NCBI RefSeq assembly: GCF_040239565.1 | Contig: NZ_JBEHWS010000008.1 | Location: 1 to 64,000 of the forward strand | From: Fulvimarina sp040239565 | Lineage (GTDB): Bacteria > Pseudomonadota > Alphaproteobacteria > Rhizobiales > Rhizobiaceae | Direction: 5' to 3' | DNA: 64,000 bases | Shown here: positions 53,378 to 61,968 of the stretch, in pieces | Numbering within the stretch: position 1 is the first letter of the stretch | Layout: every line of letters starts with the position of its first letter | Notes under the pieces: generated by a model | Seen by the model: the letters and a program-made list of their open reading frames with translations, nothing else | Told to the model about the DNA's origin: nothing | The model's database searches: none | Translations under genes and position numbers: made by a program

Positions 53378-55045
53378 ATGAACGCGCCCTGGCTCCAGCA
53401 ATACCAAGAGGGTGTGCCCCGCGAACTGCCGCAGCACAGTTATGGATCACTTGCCGATCTTCTGGACGAAGCATTCACGAAGCACGGGAACATCATTGCT
53501 TTTAGCCTGATGGGCTCGGAGATGAACTTTTCCGAACTCGACGAGAAGTCCCGGCATTTCGCGGCCTACCTTCAGTCGATCGGCCTCAGGAAGGGTGACC
53601 GGATCGCGCTGATGATGCCGAACGTACTGGCCTATCCCGTCGCGGTCGCAGGGGCTCTGAGGGCTGGTCTCGTCGTGGTGAACACCAACCCGCTCTACAC
53701 GCCCAACGAGCTCACCCATCAGTTGAAGGATTCCGGCGCGAAAGCGATTATCGTCCTCGAAAACATGGCGAAGACGGTCGCGACCTGCAAAGAGAAGACT
53801 TCGCTGGAGCATGTCATCGTCACCACGATCGGCGACCTTCAGTCAACGGTGAAGCGGTTCGTCACCAACTTCGTCGTGCGCAAGATCAAGAAGATGGTGC
53901 CGGACTACGATCTGCCGGGGGCAATCGCTTTCAAGGACGCAATAAAAGAGGGAAAGTCAGCGAAATTCACCCCGGCCGCGGGGCAGCTCGACGACGTTGC
54001 GGTGCTGCAATATACCGGCGGCACGACGGGCGTTTCGAAGGGCGCAGCGCTTACCCACGGCAATGTCATCGCTAACGTCCTCCAGGTCGAACTCTGGTTC
54101 GGGCCGGCGCTCACCCAGATCAAGCCGGGTAACACGATGACGATGGTCTGCGCCCTGCCGCTCTATCACATCTTCGGATTCACGGTGAACATGATGCTGT
54201 GCATGCGCATGGGCGGCACCAACATCCTGATCCCCAATCCGCGCGATTTGCCTGCCCTCCTGAAGGCGCTCAAGGGCAAGACCTTTCACAGCTTTCCGGG
54301 CGTCAACACGCTGTTCGGTGCGATCGCCCGCCACAAGGATGCGAAGTCTGTCGACTGGTCGCCGCTGCTCCTATCGGTCGGTGGTGGGATGGCGGTGCAG
54401 AAAAAGACCGCCGAGTTGTGGGAGGAACTGACCGGAACCTCCATCTGCGAGGGCTACGGCCTTTCCGAAACCTCGCCCGTGGCCTCGGCGAACTACACCC
54501 TCGGCACGGAATATACCGGGACTGTCGGCCTGCCCCTGCCGGGCACGGAAATGGCGATCCTTTCCGAAGACGGCGAGAAATTGCCCCAGGGCGAAGAGGG
54601 CGAAATCGCAATCAAGGGCCCGCAGGTCATGGCCGGCTATTGGGAGCGGCCGGAAGAGACCGAGAAGGTCATGACCGAGGACGGTTTCTTCCGCACAGGT
54701 GATATCGGCGTGATGGACGAGAACGGCTGGTTCCGGATCGTCGATCGGAAGAAAGACATGATCAATGTTTCGGGCTTCAACGTCTATCCGAACGAGATCG
54801 AGGATGTCGTCGCTTCGATGCCCGGTATCGTGGAAGCCGCGGCCGTGGCGGTTCCGGACGAGAGTTCCGGCGAAGCGGTCAAGCTGGTCGTCGTGAAGGA
54901 CGATCCGTCCATCGACGAGGCGGCTGTGAAGGCCTATTGCCGGGAAAAACTGACCGGCTACAAGCGCCCGCGCGTCGTCGAATTTCGCGACGAACTGCCA
55001 AAGTCCAATGTCGGCAAGGTCCTCCGCCGCGAATTGCGCGATTGA
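53378..55045 (+). CDS. fadD: Long-chain fatty acid-CoA ligase
   Basis: 555 residues. It adenylates a long-chain fatty acid and transfers it to CoA. The AMP-binding signature YTGGTTGVSKGAALTHGN, GYGLSETSPV, the hinge IVDRKKDMINVSGFNVYP and the catalytic lysine in SNVGKVLRRE are present. The start MNAPWLQQYQEGVP is the family norm and has GAGGAAA upstream. It faces the alpha/beta hydrolase gene divergently and may act on the same kinds of lipid substrates. Confidence 0.93.
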   Translation: MNAPWLQQYQEGVPRELPQHSYGSLADLLDEAFTKHGNIIAFSLMGSEMNFSELDEKSRHFAAYLQSIGLRKGDRIALMMPNVLAYPVAVAGALRAGLVVVNTNPLYTPNELTHQLKDSGAKAIIVLENMAKTVATCKEKTSLEHVIVTTIGDLQSTVKRFVTNFVVRKIKKMVPDYDLPGAIAFKDAIKEGKSAKFTPAAGQLDDVAVLQYTGGTTGVSKGAALTHGNVIANVLQVELWFGPALTQIKPGNTMTMVCALPLYHIFGFTVNMMLCMRMGGTNILIPNPRDLPALLKALKGKTFHSFPGVNTLFGAIARHKDAKSVDWSPLLLSVGGGMAVQKKTAELWEELTGTSICEGYGLSETSPVASANYTLGTEYTGTVGLPLPGTEMAILSEDGEKLPQGEEGEIAIKGPQVMAGYWERPEETEKVMTEDGFFRTGDIGVMDENGWFRIVDRKKDMINVSGFNVYPNEIEDVVASMPGIVEAAAVAVPDESSGEAVKLVVVKDDPSIDEAAVKAYCREKLTGYKRPRVVEFRDELPKSNVGKVLRRELRD

Positions 55046-55104
55046 TCGGGCGGCCTGATTAAAATCCCTCGATTGTGGTTGGTGACCGACCGAGGCAAAG
55101 ACAA

Positions 55105-56253
55105 TTATTGTGCGGCTTCGCTCTCACGCTCGCGGCGCATCGCGCCCACACGGGCTGCAAGGCTCTTGTAAGTGCCGGCCGCGCTCTGCTGATCGTCTTC
55201 AGCCGAGGCCAGTATGGCTTCGATCGGCGAAGAGGGGCCTTCCTGCCGGGCTGTCCGATCGATGACCTGAGCGGCGATGTCGGCGACCTCTTCACGGAGT
55301 TTTGCCGGATCATCAATTGCTTCCAGCGACGCGTGGTCGGCCGATCCGTTCGCCTCGAAGCGCTCAGGCTTCTCCTCGGCAATATCGTCGGCGACCTCGG
55401 TATTTTCGTCGCCGTCTTCAGCATTCGCTTCCGCTTCAGCTGAGCGCCTCAGCCTGTATTCGGCACGCTCTTCGGCGTTGATGGCCCGGCTCGTTGCCGT
55501 CGCCCGTTCACCTCCGCCGCGCGAGAAGATGCGTTCCAGCTGGTCGTCGCGATCGGAAAGCTGGCCGGTCAGACGGGTCACCTTGGCCTCCAGGCGCTGG
55601 TTCGTCGACCGCTCTTTCGAAAGCTGGGCTCGCAGACCGTCGACTTCGTTCGAGAGCCGGTCGACTGAATTGGCGCTCTCACGCGAGCGCCGCTCCAGAA
55701 CCCGCAGATCGTCGGCGAGTTCGTCATTGCGCGTTTCCAGCGTGATGATCTGGACCTTTCGCTCGTCGGCGATGTCGGTCATCTCTTCGAAGCGGCGGCC
55801 CAGCTCCTCGAACTCCTCGATCCGGACCCTCAGGTCATGGTGGACCTCGCGCAGCTCGGTGTCGACTTCATCGGCTTCGGCCTCGCGTTTGGACAGAGCC
55901 GTATTGAGTTCCTCTAGTTCGCTCATCTGCTGAGAAACCTGCTTGGTGAGCGCCTTGGTGCGCGCCTTCAGCTCCGCGTTCTCGCTCGCCACCCGTCCGG
56001 CATCGGCCCGTTCGAGGGCGGCCCGGCGTTCGCGCTCTTCCGATGCGATCTCGCGCTGGCGTGCCTCGAACGCGGTCTGTGCGCGCAATCGATCATAGGT
56101 GCCCTGGATTTCCCGCGCGTTGACCGGGATCGTCGCCTCGAATTCCTGCTTGGCGATCGAGCGAGCCCGTTTCCAGACGAGCGGCGCGATCAGCAGGGCG
56201 CAGAGCAGTGCGAGCAGAAACCCGAAAGCAAATGTCAGGGCGGCGGTAATCAT
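55105..56253 (-). CDS. Membrane-anchored coiled-coil protein
   Basis: 382 residues. A transmembrane helix (ALTFAFGFLLALLCALLIAPLVW) opens the protein. A long coiled coil (about residues 50-245) with heptads such as ALTKQVSQQMSELEELN and LEARNDEL-like segments follows. The last third is acidic and low-complexity (EDGDENTEVADDIAEEKPER). No enzymatic motif is visible. It may act as a membrane organiser. Function unknown. Confidence 0.7.
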   Translation of the reverse strand: MITAALTFAFGFLLALLCALLIAPLVWKRARSIAKQEFEATIPVNAREIQGTYDRLRAQTAFEARQREIASEERERRAALERADAGRVASENAELKARTKALTKQVSQQMSELEELNTALSKREAEADEVDTELREVHHDLRVRIEEFEELGRRFEEMTDIADERKVQIITLETRNDELADDLRVLERRSRESANSVDRLSNEVDGLRAQLSKERSTNQRLEAKVTRLTGQLSDRDDQLERIFSRGGGERATATSRAINAEERAEYRLRRSAEAEANAEDGDENTEVADDIAEEKPERFEANGSADHASLEAIDDPAKLREEVADIAAQVIDRTARQEGPSSPIEAILASAEDDQQSAAGTYKSLAARVGAMRRERESEAAQ

Positions 56254-56437
56254 GGGCGCGAACGACTATCCTGATGAAGGCCGAAACAAGATAGGTCGCC
56301 TTCGTGCGGAATTCGCCCCCCAAACGAATGAAGGGCGAGGAAAACCGTCAGCTGTTGCGCGATTGCGAGCGACGTTCAGCAAGAAGTGTGCCGCGCGCCG
56401 CGTTCGTCATGGCGCTGGGTCTGGGGCCTTTGGTGGC

Positions 56438-57184
56438 TCAGAAGGGGTTCCAGGTCGGAGCCGGCGTCATCTTCAGATAGCCGATGTTCACGCCCAGGCG
56501 TGCGCCGACGCCCGTTTTGATCGGAACGATCATTACATTGTCACGCTTCAGCCCGGTCATCGCGAAACCGCCAACAAGATAAGCGGTACCGGTGATCCCG
56601 CCATAGCGACCATAGATTGCCTGAACGGAGGGCAGATCGTAGACGAGCATCATGGTGCGGGCGCCGTCCGCGCCGGCGTCGAGGCCTAATGAAGGTCCCT
56701 GCCAGAAGATGCGGTGATTGCCCGCGTTCTTCGTGTAGAGCGTGCCCTCTCCGAAGCGCACCCCGCCGATGAAGGCGCCCGAGGCCTCCTCTCCGAGGAT
56801 GTAGCCATTCGGTAAACCGTAGCTCTGGATCGCCTGCTGCATGAGCTGGGCGAGGCCGCCCGATGTCGCGCCGAAGAACTGATGGCCGGAGCGCAGCACT
56901 TCATCGAAAGAATAGTCCGCACCGCCGGCAGGCGCTGGCTGCTGCTGAGCCGAGTAGGGCTGCTGGTTTCCGTAGGTTTGCTGCGTGCCGTAGCCGTTCT
57001 GCGTCGCATAGGTGCCAGCCGGATCGGCGTATCCACCAGACTGCGCCGTATAATTTGGCTGGGTGGAATATCCCCCCTGTGCCGGAGCGGCGTATTGTGC
57101 GCTGGCCTTGCCGGGTGAGAACACCAATGCGGAGGACAGGACTGAGATCAGGGCTGCTGCGATAGAAAATCGTGCCGATGACAT
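56438..57184 (-). CDS. EipA/DUF1134 family envelope protein
   Basis: 248 residues from ATG 57184, with a signal peptide (MSSARFSIAAALISVLSSAL, cleavage near ASAQ). A Gln/Tyr/Gly-rich segment (about 30-85) precedes the DUF1134 domain, with SFDEVLRSGHQFFGATSGG, GEEASGAFIGGVRFGEGTLY and VGARLGVNIGYLKMTP. The Brucella EipA homologue is periplasmic and supports envelope integrity. The upstream in-frame extension would displace the signal peptide. Confidence 0.88.
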   Translation of the reverse strand: MSSARFSIAAALISVLSSALVFSPGKASAQYAAPAQGGYSTQPNYTAQSGGYADPAGTYATQNGYGTQQTYGNQQPYSAQQQPAPAGGADYSFDEVLRSGHQFFGATSGGLAQLMQQAIQSYGLPNGYILGEEASGAFIGGVRFGEGTLYTKNAGNHRIFWQGPSLGLDAGADGARTMMLVYDLPSVQAIYGRYGGITGTAYLVGGFAMTGLKRDNVMIVPIKTGVGARLGVNIGYLKMTPAPTWNPF

Positions 57185-57469
57185 GGGCGGTCGACCCCCC
57201 TCCGATCGAATGGGCGCGGAATTTGCGCATGGGCGAGCGTTCTGGTCCGCCATTAGAAAACGTTAGGCTTTCGAAATCGCTAACGAAGTTTGAGAGGCCG
57301 GAAATCAGGCTGGCGCAAGTCTGAAAGGGGATGCCAAGGTGGGAAGCGTTGAGCCTGCCGTTCCGGACCGCTCTACGAGCGTCGGAATTCATGGGTGCGG
57401 AAGCGAGCCGAGCGCCCGACGATCATGCGGTTCGAGAAGGCCGCGCCAAACCGATACGAGGAACGCCTG

Positions 57470-58096
57470 ATGAACAAACTGCCAGAACTCGCCGCGGCCG
57501 ATCTCGCGGCGCTGCTTGCGAGCAAGATCTGTCACGACATCATCTCCCCTGTATTCGGCATTCAGAGCGGGCTCGAACTCCTCGACGACATGCCGGACGA
57601 CGCCGAGTCGATGGGCCTCGTGCGCAATTCCTGCAAGGCGGCCGTTGGCAAGCTTCAGTTCGCCCGCATGGCCTACGGCGCGTCAGGCTCGCAGACCGCG
57701 GCGATCGATCTCAACGATGCGAAGACGGTGGCCGAAGGGTATATGGCCCACGAAAAGCCCGAACTCGTCTGGTCCGGCGAGCCGGGATATGCGCCGAAGA
57801 ATTTTGCGAAGGCCGTCCTCAACCTGATCGTGCTCGCGACCTCCAGCATCAGCCGTGGCGGCGAGGTGAAGGTGGTGATCGAACAAGCCGATCCGGGCCG
57901 CGCGATCGTTTCCGCCAAGGCCCAGCGCATCCGCATGCAGCCCGATACGATCGCGCTGATCGAAGGCACCTATGAGGGCGAGCCGATCAGCGCCCAGACG
58001 ATCCAGCCCTATTATATGCTGTTCTGCGCAAACGAAGCGGGCCTGACCGTCTCTCACAAGGTCGAAGACGGCAGCGTCACCTTTACCATCGGCTGA
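57470..58096 (+). CDS. chpT: Histidine phosphotransferase ChpT
   Basis: 208 residues from ATG 57470 with GAGGA upstream. ChpT passes phosphate from the CckA kinase to CtrA and CpdR, controlling the alphaproteobacterial cell cycle. His22 in ASKICHDIISPV is the phospho-acceptor; the C-terminal half is a degenerate ATPase-like domain. The adjacent downstream gene is receiver-like, which suggests a further regulatory link. Confidence 0.93.
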   Translation: MNKLPELAAADLAALLASKICHDIISPVFGIQSGLELLDDMPDDAESMGLVRNSCKAAVGKLQFARMAYGASGSQTAAIDLNDAKTVAEGYMAHEKPELVWSGEPGYAPKNFAKAVLNLIVLATSSISRGGEVKVVIEQADPGRAIVSAKAQRIRMQPDTIALIEGTYEGEPISAQTIQPYYMLFCANEAGLTVSHKVEDGSVTFTIG

Positions 58097-58208
58097 AAAC
58101 CCGGCCTTGTCGCATACCTTTTGGCAAGCTTCCTCAGGATAAGCTCCGGTTGGAATGCCGCTTGGCGGTGACCCTATCCGCGTTTATTCAAAGAGGGAGC
58201 GTCCCGCC

Positions 58209-58592
58209 ATGGCGACATGCCTGTTGTTCGACGAGATGCCGATCGTTCGGAAGATCGGCGAGCGGATTCTGGCCAAGGCCGATTACGACGTCACGGTCGT
58301 CGAAACCCTCGCTGAGGCTGAGGCGCATATCGCGAAGGGCGAGCTTCCGGACCTTGCCATTCTCTCCTCCACCGGCGCGGCGAACAATGTCACCGATCTG
58401 GTCAAGGCGATCCGCGAGGAGCTGGGCGGCAAGCGGCCGGTGATCCTCGTCGCGATCGTGGAGCGCAATATCGGGGCGCTGATGCGGTTTCGGCGGGCCG
58501 GGGCGAACGGCATCCTGATGAAGCCGTTCGATGCCCAGACCTTCAGCGACACGCTGCAAATCCACATGCGCGCCGCCGAACTCGCCGCCTGA
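58209..58592 (+). CDS. Receiver-like protein lacking the phospho-aspartate
   Basis: 127 residues from ATG 58209, with GAGGGAG upstream. The overall pattern is a CheY-like fold, with LLFDEMPIVRKIGERIL (acidic residue partly retained) and the late lysine in GILMKPFDAQTF. At the position of the phosphorylatable aspartate the sequence is PDLAILSS, serine in place of aspartate. It is therefore likely a pseudo-receiver or a phosphorylation-independent binding protein. It lies 112 bp after chpT, whose other known targets are receivers. The role is inferred from context. A longer start at 58155 is possible. Confidence 0.7.
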   Translation: MATCLLFDEMPIVRKIGERILAKADYDVTVVETLAEAEAHIAKGELPDLAILSSTGAANNVTDLVKAIREELGGKRPVILVAIVERNIGALMRFRRAGANGILMKPFDAQTFSDTLQIHMRAAELAA

Positions 58593-59471
58593 CTATTTGG
58601 CCGGCTTGCGCAGGCGCGCGAGCAGGGCCGAGGTATCCCAGCGCTTGCCGCCCATGGCCTCGACCTCCGAATAGAACTGGTCGACCAGCGCCGTCACCGG
58701 CAGCTGCGAGCCGTTGCGCTTGGCTTCGGCGAGACACATGCCGAGATCCTTGCGCATCCACTCGATGGCAAAGCCGTGGTCGTAGTGGTCGTCGTTCATG
58801 GTCTTCCAGCGGTTTTCCATCTGCCAGGAGCCGGCGGCGCCCTTGGAGATGACCGAGATCACCTTCTCGATGTCCATGCCGGAATTCTGGCCGAAGGCGA
58901 TCGCTTCCGACAGGCCCTGGACGAGACCGGCGATGCAGATCTGGTTCATCATCTTGGTGATCTGGCCCGAGCCGGCTTCGCCCATCAGGCCGACCATCTT
59001 GGCATAGCACTCGATCACGGGCTTCGCCGCGTCGAAATCGGCCTCACTGCCGCCGCACATGACGGTGAGCTGGCCGTTCTCGGCGCCCGCCTGACCGCCC
59101 GAGACCGGCGCGTCTATGAACTTCACGCCCTTCTCGCTGCAGGCGGCGGCAAGTTCGCGGGCGAGTTCGGCCGAGGCGGTGGTGTTGTCGATGAGGGTCG
59201 CCCCGCTCTCCATGCCGGCGAGAACGCCGTCGTCGCCGTAGACGACCGAGCGCACGTCGTCGTCGTTGCCGACGCACATGAAGACGAATTCGGCGCCGCT
59301 CGCTGCCTCCTTCGGCGTCGCGGCATGGGCGCCGCCGTATTCGCCGGCCCATTTCTCGGCCTTCGAGCCCGTGCGGTTCCACACCGTGACGTCGTGGCCG
59401 CCCTTGTTCTTCAGGTGACCCGCCATCGGGTACCCCATGACTCCAAGCCCGATGAACGCCGTCTTCGCCAT
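58593..59471 (-). CDS. 3-hydroxyisobutyrate dehydrogenase-family oxidoreductase
   Basis: 292 residues. The N-terminal NAD(P)-binding motif GLGVMGYPMAGHL, the substrate-binding DAPVSGGQAGAENG and the catalytic lysine in GSGQITKMMNQ define the beta-hydroxyacid dehydrogenase family. It could act on 3-hydroxyisobutyrate, tartronate semialdehyde or a related acid. It is convergent with the preceding gene, whose stop is immediately adjacent. Confidence 0.88.
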   Translation of the reverse strand: MAKTAFIGLGVMGYPMAGHLKNKGGHDVTVWNRTGSKAEKWAGEYGGAHAATPKEAASGAEFVFMCVGNDDDVRSVVYGDDGVLAGMESGATLIDNTTASAELARELAAACSEKGVKFIDAPVSGGQAGAENGQLTVMCGGSEADFDAAKPVIECYAKMVGLMGEAGSGQITKMMNQICIAGLVQGLSEAIAFGQNSGMDIEKVISVISKGAAGSWQMENRWKTMNDDHYDHGFAIEWMRKDLGMCLAEAKRNGSQLPVTALVDQFYSEVEAMGGKRWDTSALLARLRKPAK

Positions 59472-59840
59472 GATCGCCTCCGCAATGTTTCAAGAAGACG
59501 GGCAGATATGGAAGGCGAGGCGGCTTTCAACGCCGGGACCTCGGGAAAGGGCACGGCTTGGCGTTCCCGCGCTCGGTGCCGAGCCGGGGTTTGCGGGAGT
59601 CTTGCTTGGACCGTCCCCTTAAGTGGCAGGCCATTGGGACGATCCCGCATGTCGGTCCGCCTTGGCAGCGGAGCGCCGGAGGCAAACCCTCCGAGAATTG
59701 GGTGTTGGTCGGTTCGCCACCGGCGCACCCCGCGCGGGATTTGTCGAACTCGCTGCGCTCGAGCCTCAAAAGCCCTCCCGCGGCAGGCCCGTTCCCGGCG
59801 TTCTCACCGGATCGCCGCCCAAGGGGCGGGTTTCGACGGA
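59472..59840. other. GC-rich noncoding stretch left of the repeat pair
   Basis: No gene was recognised in this stretch. Several overlapping frames exist on both strands, but they have no family similarity, no ribosome-binding sites and a repeat-like composition. It is contiguous with repeat copy A. The presence of many open frames reflects high GC content. Confidence 0.5.
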
Positions 59841-60117
59841 AAGGACCGATGAACGGCTGGCCCGCAGGCAAGCCCTTAATTTTCGGGCGGCTGTTGGCGT
59901 TTCCCACCCCTTAAAGGTGGTTAAGTGGACCGATCCACACCCGCGCCGTAGTACGCGAGGAGCCAACGGGGCCGCGAGACGTCCGGGACGCGGCAGCTTC
60001 CGGAATAAGCCACGCGCCGCAGACACCGCACGCATTCCCGAGGGATCCCGGCGATCACCCGTGCCATCCGGAATGCGATGGGCGGAGTGTAGGCGATGGC
60101 GCAGAGGCGGGGATAAG
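59841..60117. repeat. Imperfect direct repeat, copy A (277 bp)
   Basis: Most of this stretch recurs at 60904-61112. Shared blocks include CCGATGAACG, CGGGCGGCTGTTGGCGTTTC, and GAGGGATCCCGGCGATCACC. Relative to copy B it carries about 68 extra bases bounded by CGCGCCG direct repeats, so one copy probably lost or gained the segment by recombination between them. No protein is encoded here with confidence. Copies A and B flank the toxin-antitoxin genes. Confidence 0.75.
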
Positions 60118-60197
60118 TTTCGGTGCAGGGGCGTGCCAATCCCGGTCGCTCGGGGTCGCACTCTCAAGCTTGATAGCCCGTAGCTACGCCGAGATTG

Positions 60198-60227
60198 TTG
60201 TAACGGATATGACGCATTGCGTTATAT
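60198..60227 (+). promoter_or_regulatory. HigBA promoter with overlapping operator
   Basis: TTGTAA (60198-60203), an 18-bp spacer and TTATAT (60222-60227) form a plausible promoter. Across the -10 lies a near-palindrome, ATATGACGCA (60207-60216) and TGCGTTATAT (60218-60227), with 9 of 10 bases matching around a central T. Its position suits autorepression by the antitoxin. Confidence 0.55.
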
Positions 60228-60273
60228 GCCGTATCGCGTTACACTCGCTTCAACTTCACAGCACGTCGACCGG

Positions 60274-60555
60274 ATGATCGTCAGCTTCAACGACAAACAG
60301 ACCGAGACGATCGCCAGCGGTCGGTCGGCTCGAAAGCTACCCGGTGACATTCAACGCACGGCGTTGAAGAAGCTGCGGCAGCTGGATGCGGCGGCGGTAC
60401 TGGACGACCTGCGCATTCCTCCTGGCAACCGTCTGGAGGCATTGCAGGGCAACCGTGCCGGCCAGCACAGCATCCGCATCAACGACCAATGGCGCATCTG
60501 CTTCCGATGGGACGCTGGCAACGCCTACGACGTCGAGATCGTCGATTACCACTGA
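60274..60555 (+). CDS. higB: HigB-type toxin (RelE superfamily)
   Basis: 93 residues from ATG 60274. HigB/RelE toxins cleave mRNA at the ribosome. The family pattern is LRIPPGNRLEALQGNRAGQHSIRIN followed by the terminal QWRICFRW (seen here in shortened blocks). The gene precedes its antitoxin, an order typical of higBA and unlike relBE. The ATG is 17 bp upstream-spaced from the promoter pair above by a normal leader. A longer frame to 60217 is ruled out by the promoter. Confidence 0.9.
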   Translation: MIVSFNDKQTETIASGRSARKLPGDIQRTALKKLRQLDAAAVLDDLRIPPGNRLEALQGNRAGQHSIRINDQWRICFRWDAGNAYDVEIVDYH

Positions 60556-60571
60556 CATTGAGGAGGCAGGC

Positions 60572-60874
60572 ATGAGCGAACAGACGACCGAGGATTGGCT
60601 GCCCAACGTGCACCCCGGCGAGATCCTGCTCGAAGACTATCTGGAGCCCATGGGGCTGACCAAGAACGCGCTGGCCACCGCCATCGGCGTGCCGGCGACC
60701 CGCATTGGCGAGTTGGTCCGCGGGCGCCGTTCCGTCACCGCGGATACCGACCTGCGCCTGTCCCGCTATTTCGGCACGTCCGAGGGCTTCTGGCTGCGCT
60801 TGCAGAATGCCTATGACCTGATGGAGGCCCGGCGCTCCGGCCACTATCACGAGATCGAGCCACGGGCGGCGTGA
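60572..60874 (+). CDS. higA: HigA-type antitoxin (XRE family)
   Basis: 100 residues from ATG 60572, preceded by GAGGAGG. HigA proteins neutralise HigB and repress the operon. HPGEILLEDYLEPMGLTKNA begins the family's domain, and LATAIGVPATRIGELVRGRR is the helix-turn-helix. It follows higB after 16 bp. Confidence 0.9.
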   Translation: MSEQTTEDWLPNVHPGEILLEDYLEPMGLTKNALATAIGVPATRIGELVRGRRSVTADTDLRLSRYFGTSEGFWLRLQNAYDLMEARRSGHYHEIEPRAA

Positions 60875-60903
60875 GGCGTACCGCCGGATGACGGGTTTCG
60901 CGG

Positions 60904-61112
60904 GAACGGGCCGATGAACGTCTGGCCCGAGAGACGACCCTAACATTCCGGGCGGCTGTTGGCGTTTCCTACTTTCGGGGAAAAGGCCGAGTGGGCCGGT
61001 CCACGCCCGCGCCGCAGACACCTTATGCATTCCCGAGGGATCCCGGCGATCACCCTTGCCATCCGGTATGCGATTGACGGAGTGTAGGCGGGGTAGCGGG
61101 AGCGGGGATAAG
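60904..61112. repeat. Imperfect direct repeat, copy B (209 bp)
   Basis: Same orientation as copy A at 59841-60117, with the same ordered blocks but lacking the 68-bp segment bounded by CGCGCCG. It ends, as does copy A, in GCGGGGATAAG. Together the copies bracket higBA, consistent with insertion of the module next to, or duplication of, an existing repeat. The family is unnamed. Confidence 0.75.
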
Positions 61113-61581
61113 ATTTTGCCTTCTGCCGGTCGCTGTGCCTCTCGTTTTCAAGGAGAGATCCATCAGCGTCGTCATCCCGGGCTTGACCCGGCAACCAACG
61201 CGTCCGGCCTATCATCCGTTCGATGATTACGAGTGGAGATGGGTTTCCCGTCGAGACGATGTTTCGGAAAAAGACGCTTCGCTCGCTTGGAGGACTCGGG
61301 ACGATAGTCATTGAAATGGCCGCCGTGGAGCGACCATGAGGAAATTCACGCCAGACCGCCCAAGTCCATCATTGAACCGAAGAAAGCCGTTCCAATCGAT
61401 CGCCTCGATTTTTTCGACGCTCACATGACGAGAATGGAATGACTCGGACGTCGTGGTCTCTCCAAGCGTGATGTCGAAACGGATCGCGCGTCGATCCTTC
61501 TTGCGATCAAAAACGGTTCAGCCGTGCTCTTCCAATAAGTCATGGCTGGATCCGACTTCATCCTTTGCCTCACCGGCACTA
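61113..61581. other. Intergenic stretch right of the repeat pair
   Basis: About 470 bp before the response-regulator gene, on whose downstream side it lies. It holds a short palindromic element (61167-61193) but no recognisable gene; frames on both strands lack family similarity and RBS. No terminator was identified for the convergent operons. Confidence 0.45.
61167..61193. repeat. Short GC-rich palindromic element
   Basis: Contains CCCGGGCTTGACCCGG, preceded by CGTCGTCAT. This sequence type recurs in many alphaproteobacterial genomes as a small dispersed palindrome. Only one copy is present here, so its status in this genome is uncertain. Confidence 0.4.
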
Positions 61582-61968
61582 TCAGGATGCCTGAAGAGGC
61601 GCATCGTGACCGATCTTGCGGACGAGCGCGGCAACTAAATCTACCAGATCTTTTTCGAGGAAGGGTTTGGCAAGATAGGCCTGATACGCCTTCTCGCCGC
61701 TCACCGGCAATCGCCGTTCGGGAATTGCGCTCAGCAGCAGGACCGGAATTTCGAAATCCTCTGCCCGAAGCTGACGCACCATCTCCAATCCGTCCATCGT
61801 CGGCATCATGTAATCGCTCACGATGGCATCGGGCGTTAATTCGCGGACCATTTCCAGGCCCTTTTTCCCGTTGGAGGCGATGACGACCTCATAGCCCTCG
61901 TCTTCGAGCATGAGCGAGGTGAGCATGGCCATTGTCGCCTCGTCCTCGACGATCAGCAGCCGGGTCAT
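61582..61968 (-). CDS. Single-domain response regulator
   Basis: 128 residues from ATG 61968. Receiver-domain features: acidic pair VEDE near the N terminus, Asp52 in IVSDYMMP, a switch residue in LLLSAI, and the lysine in LAKPFLEKDL. No output domain is present. It overlaps the KaiC-like gene by 4 bp (ATGA) and forms the last gene of an operon with the kinase upstream. It probably receives phosphate from that kinase. Confidence 0.9.
   Translation of the reverse strand: MTRLLIVEDEATMAMLTSLMLEDEGYEVVIASNGKKGLEMVRELTPDAIVSDYMMPTMDGLEMVRQLRAEDFEIPVLLLSAIPERRLPVSGEKAYQAYLAKPFLEKDLVDLVAALVRKIGHDAPLQAS

Noticed and set aside
59623..60183. 186-codon frame across the left repeat
   Set aside because: Lies in repeat copy A with no ribosome-binding site or similarity; repeats of this type often give spurious frames.
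60479..61030. Minus-strand frame opposite higA and repeat B
   Set aside because: Antisense to higBA, and its start lies in repeat sequence.
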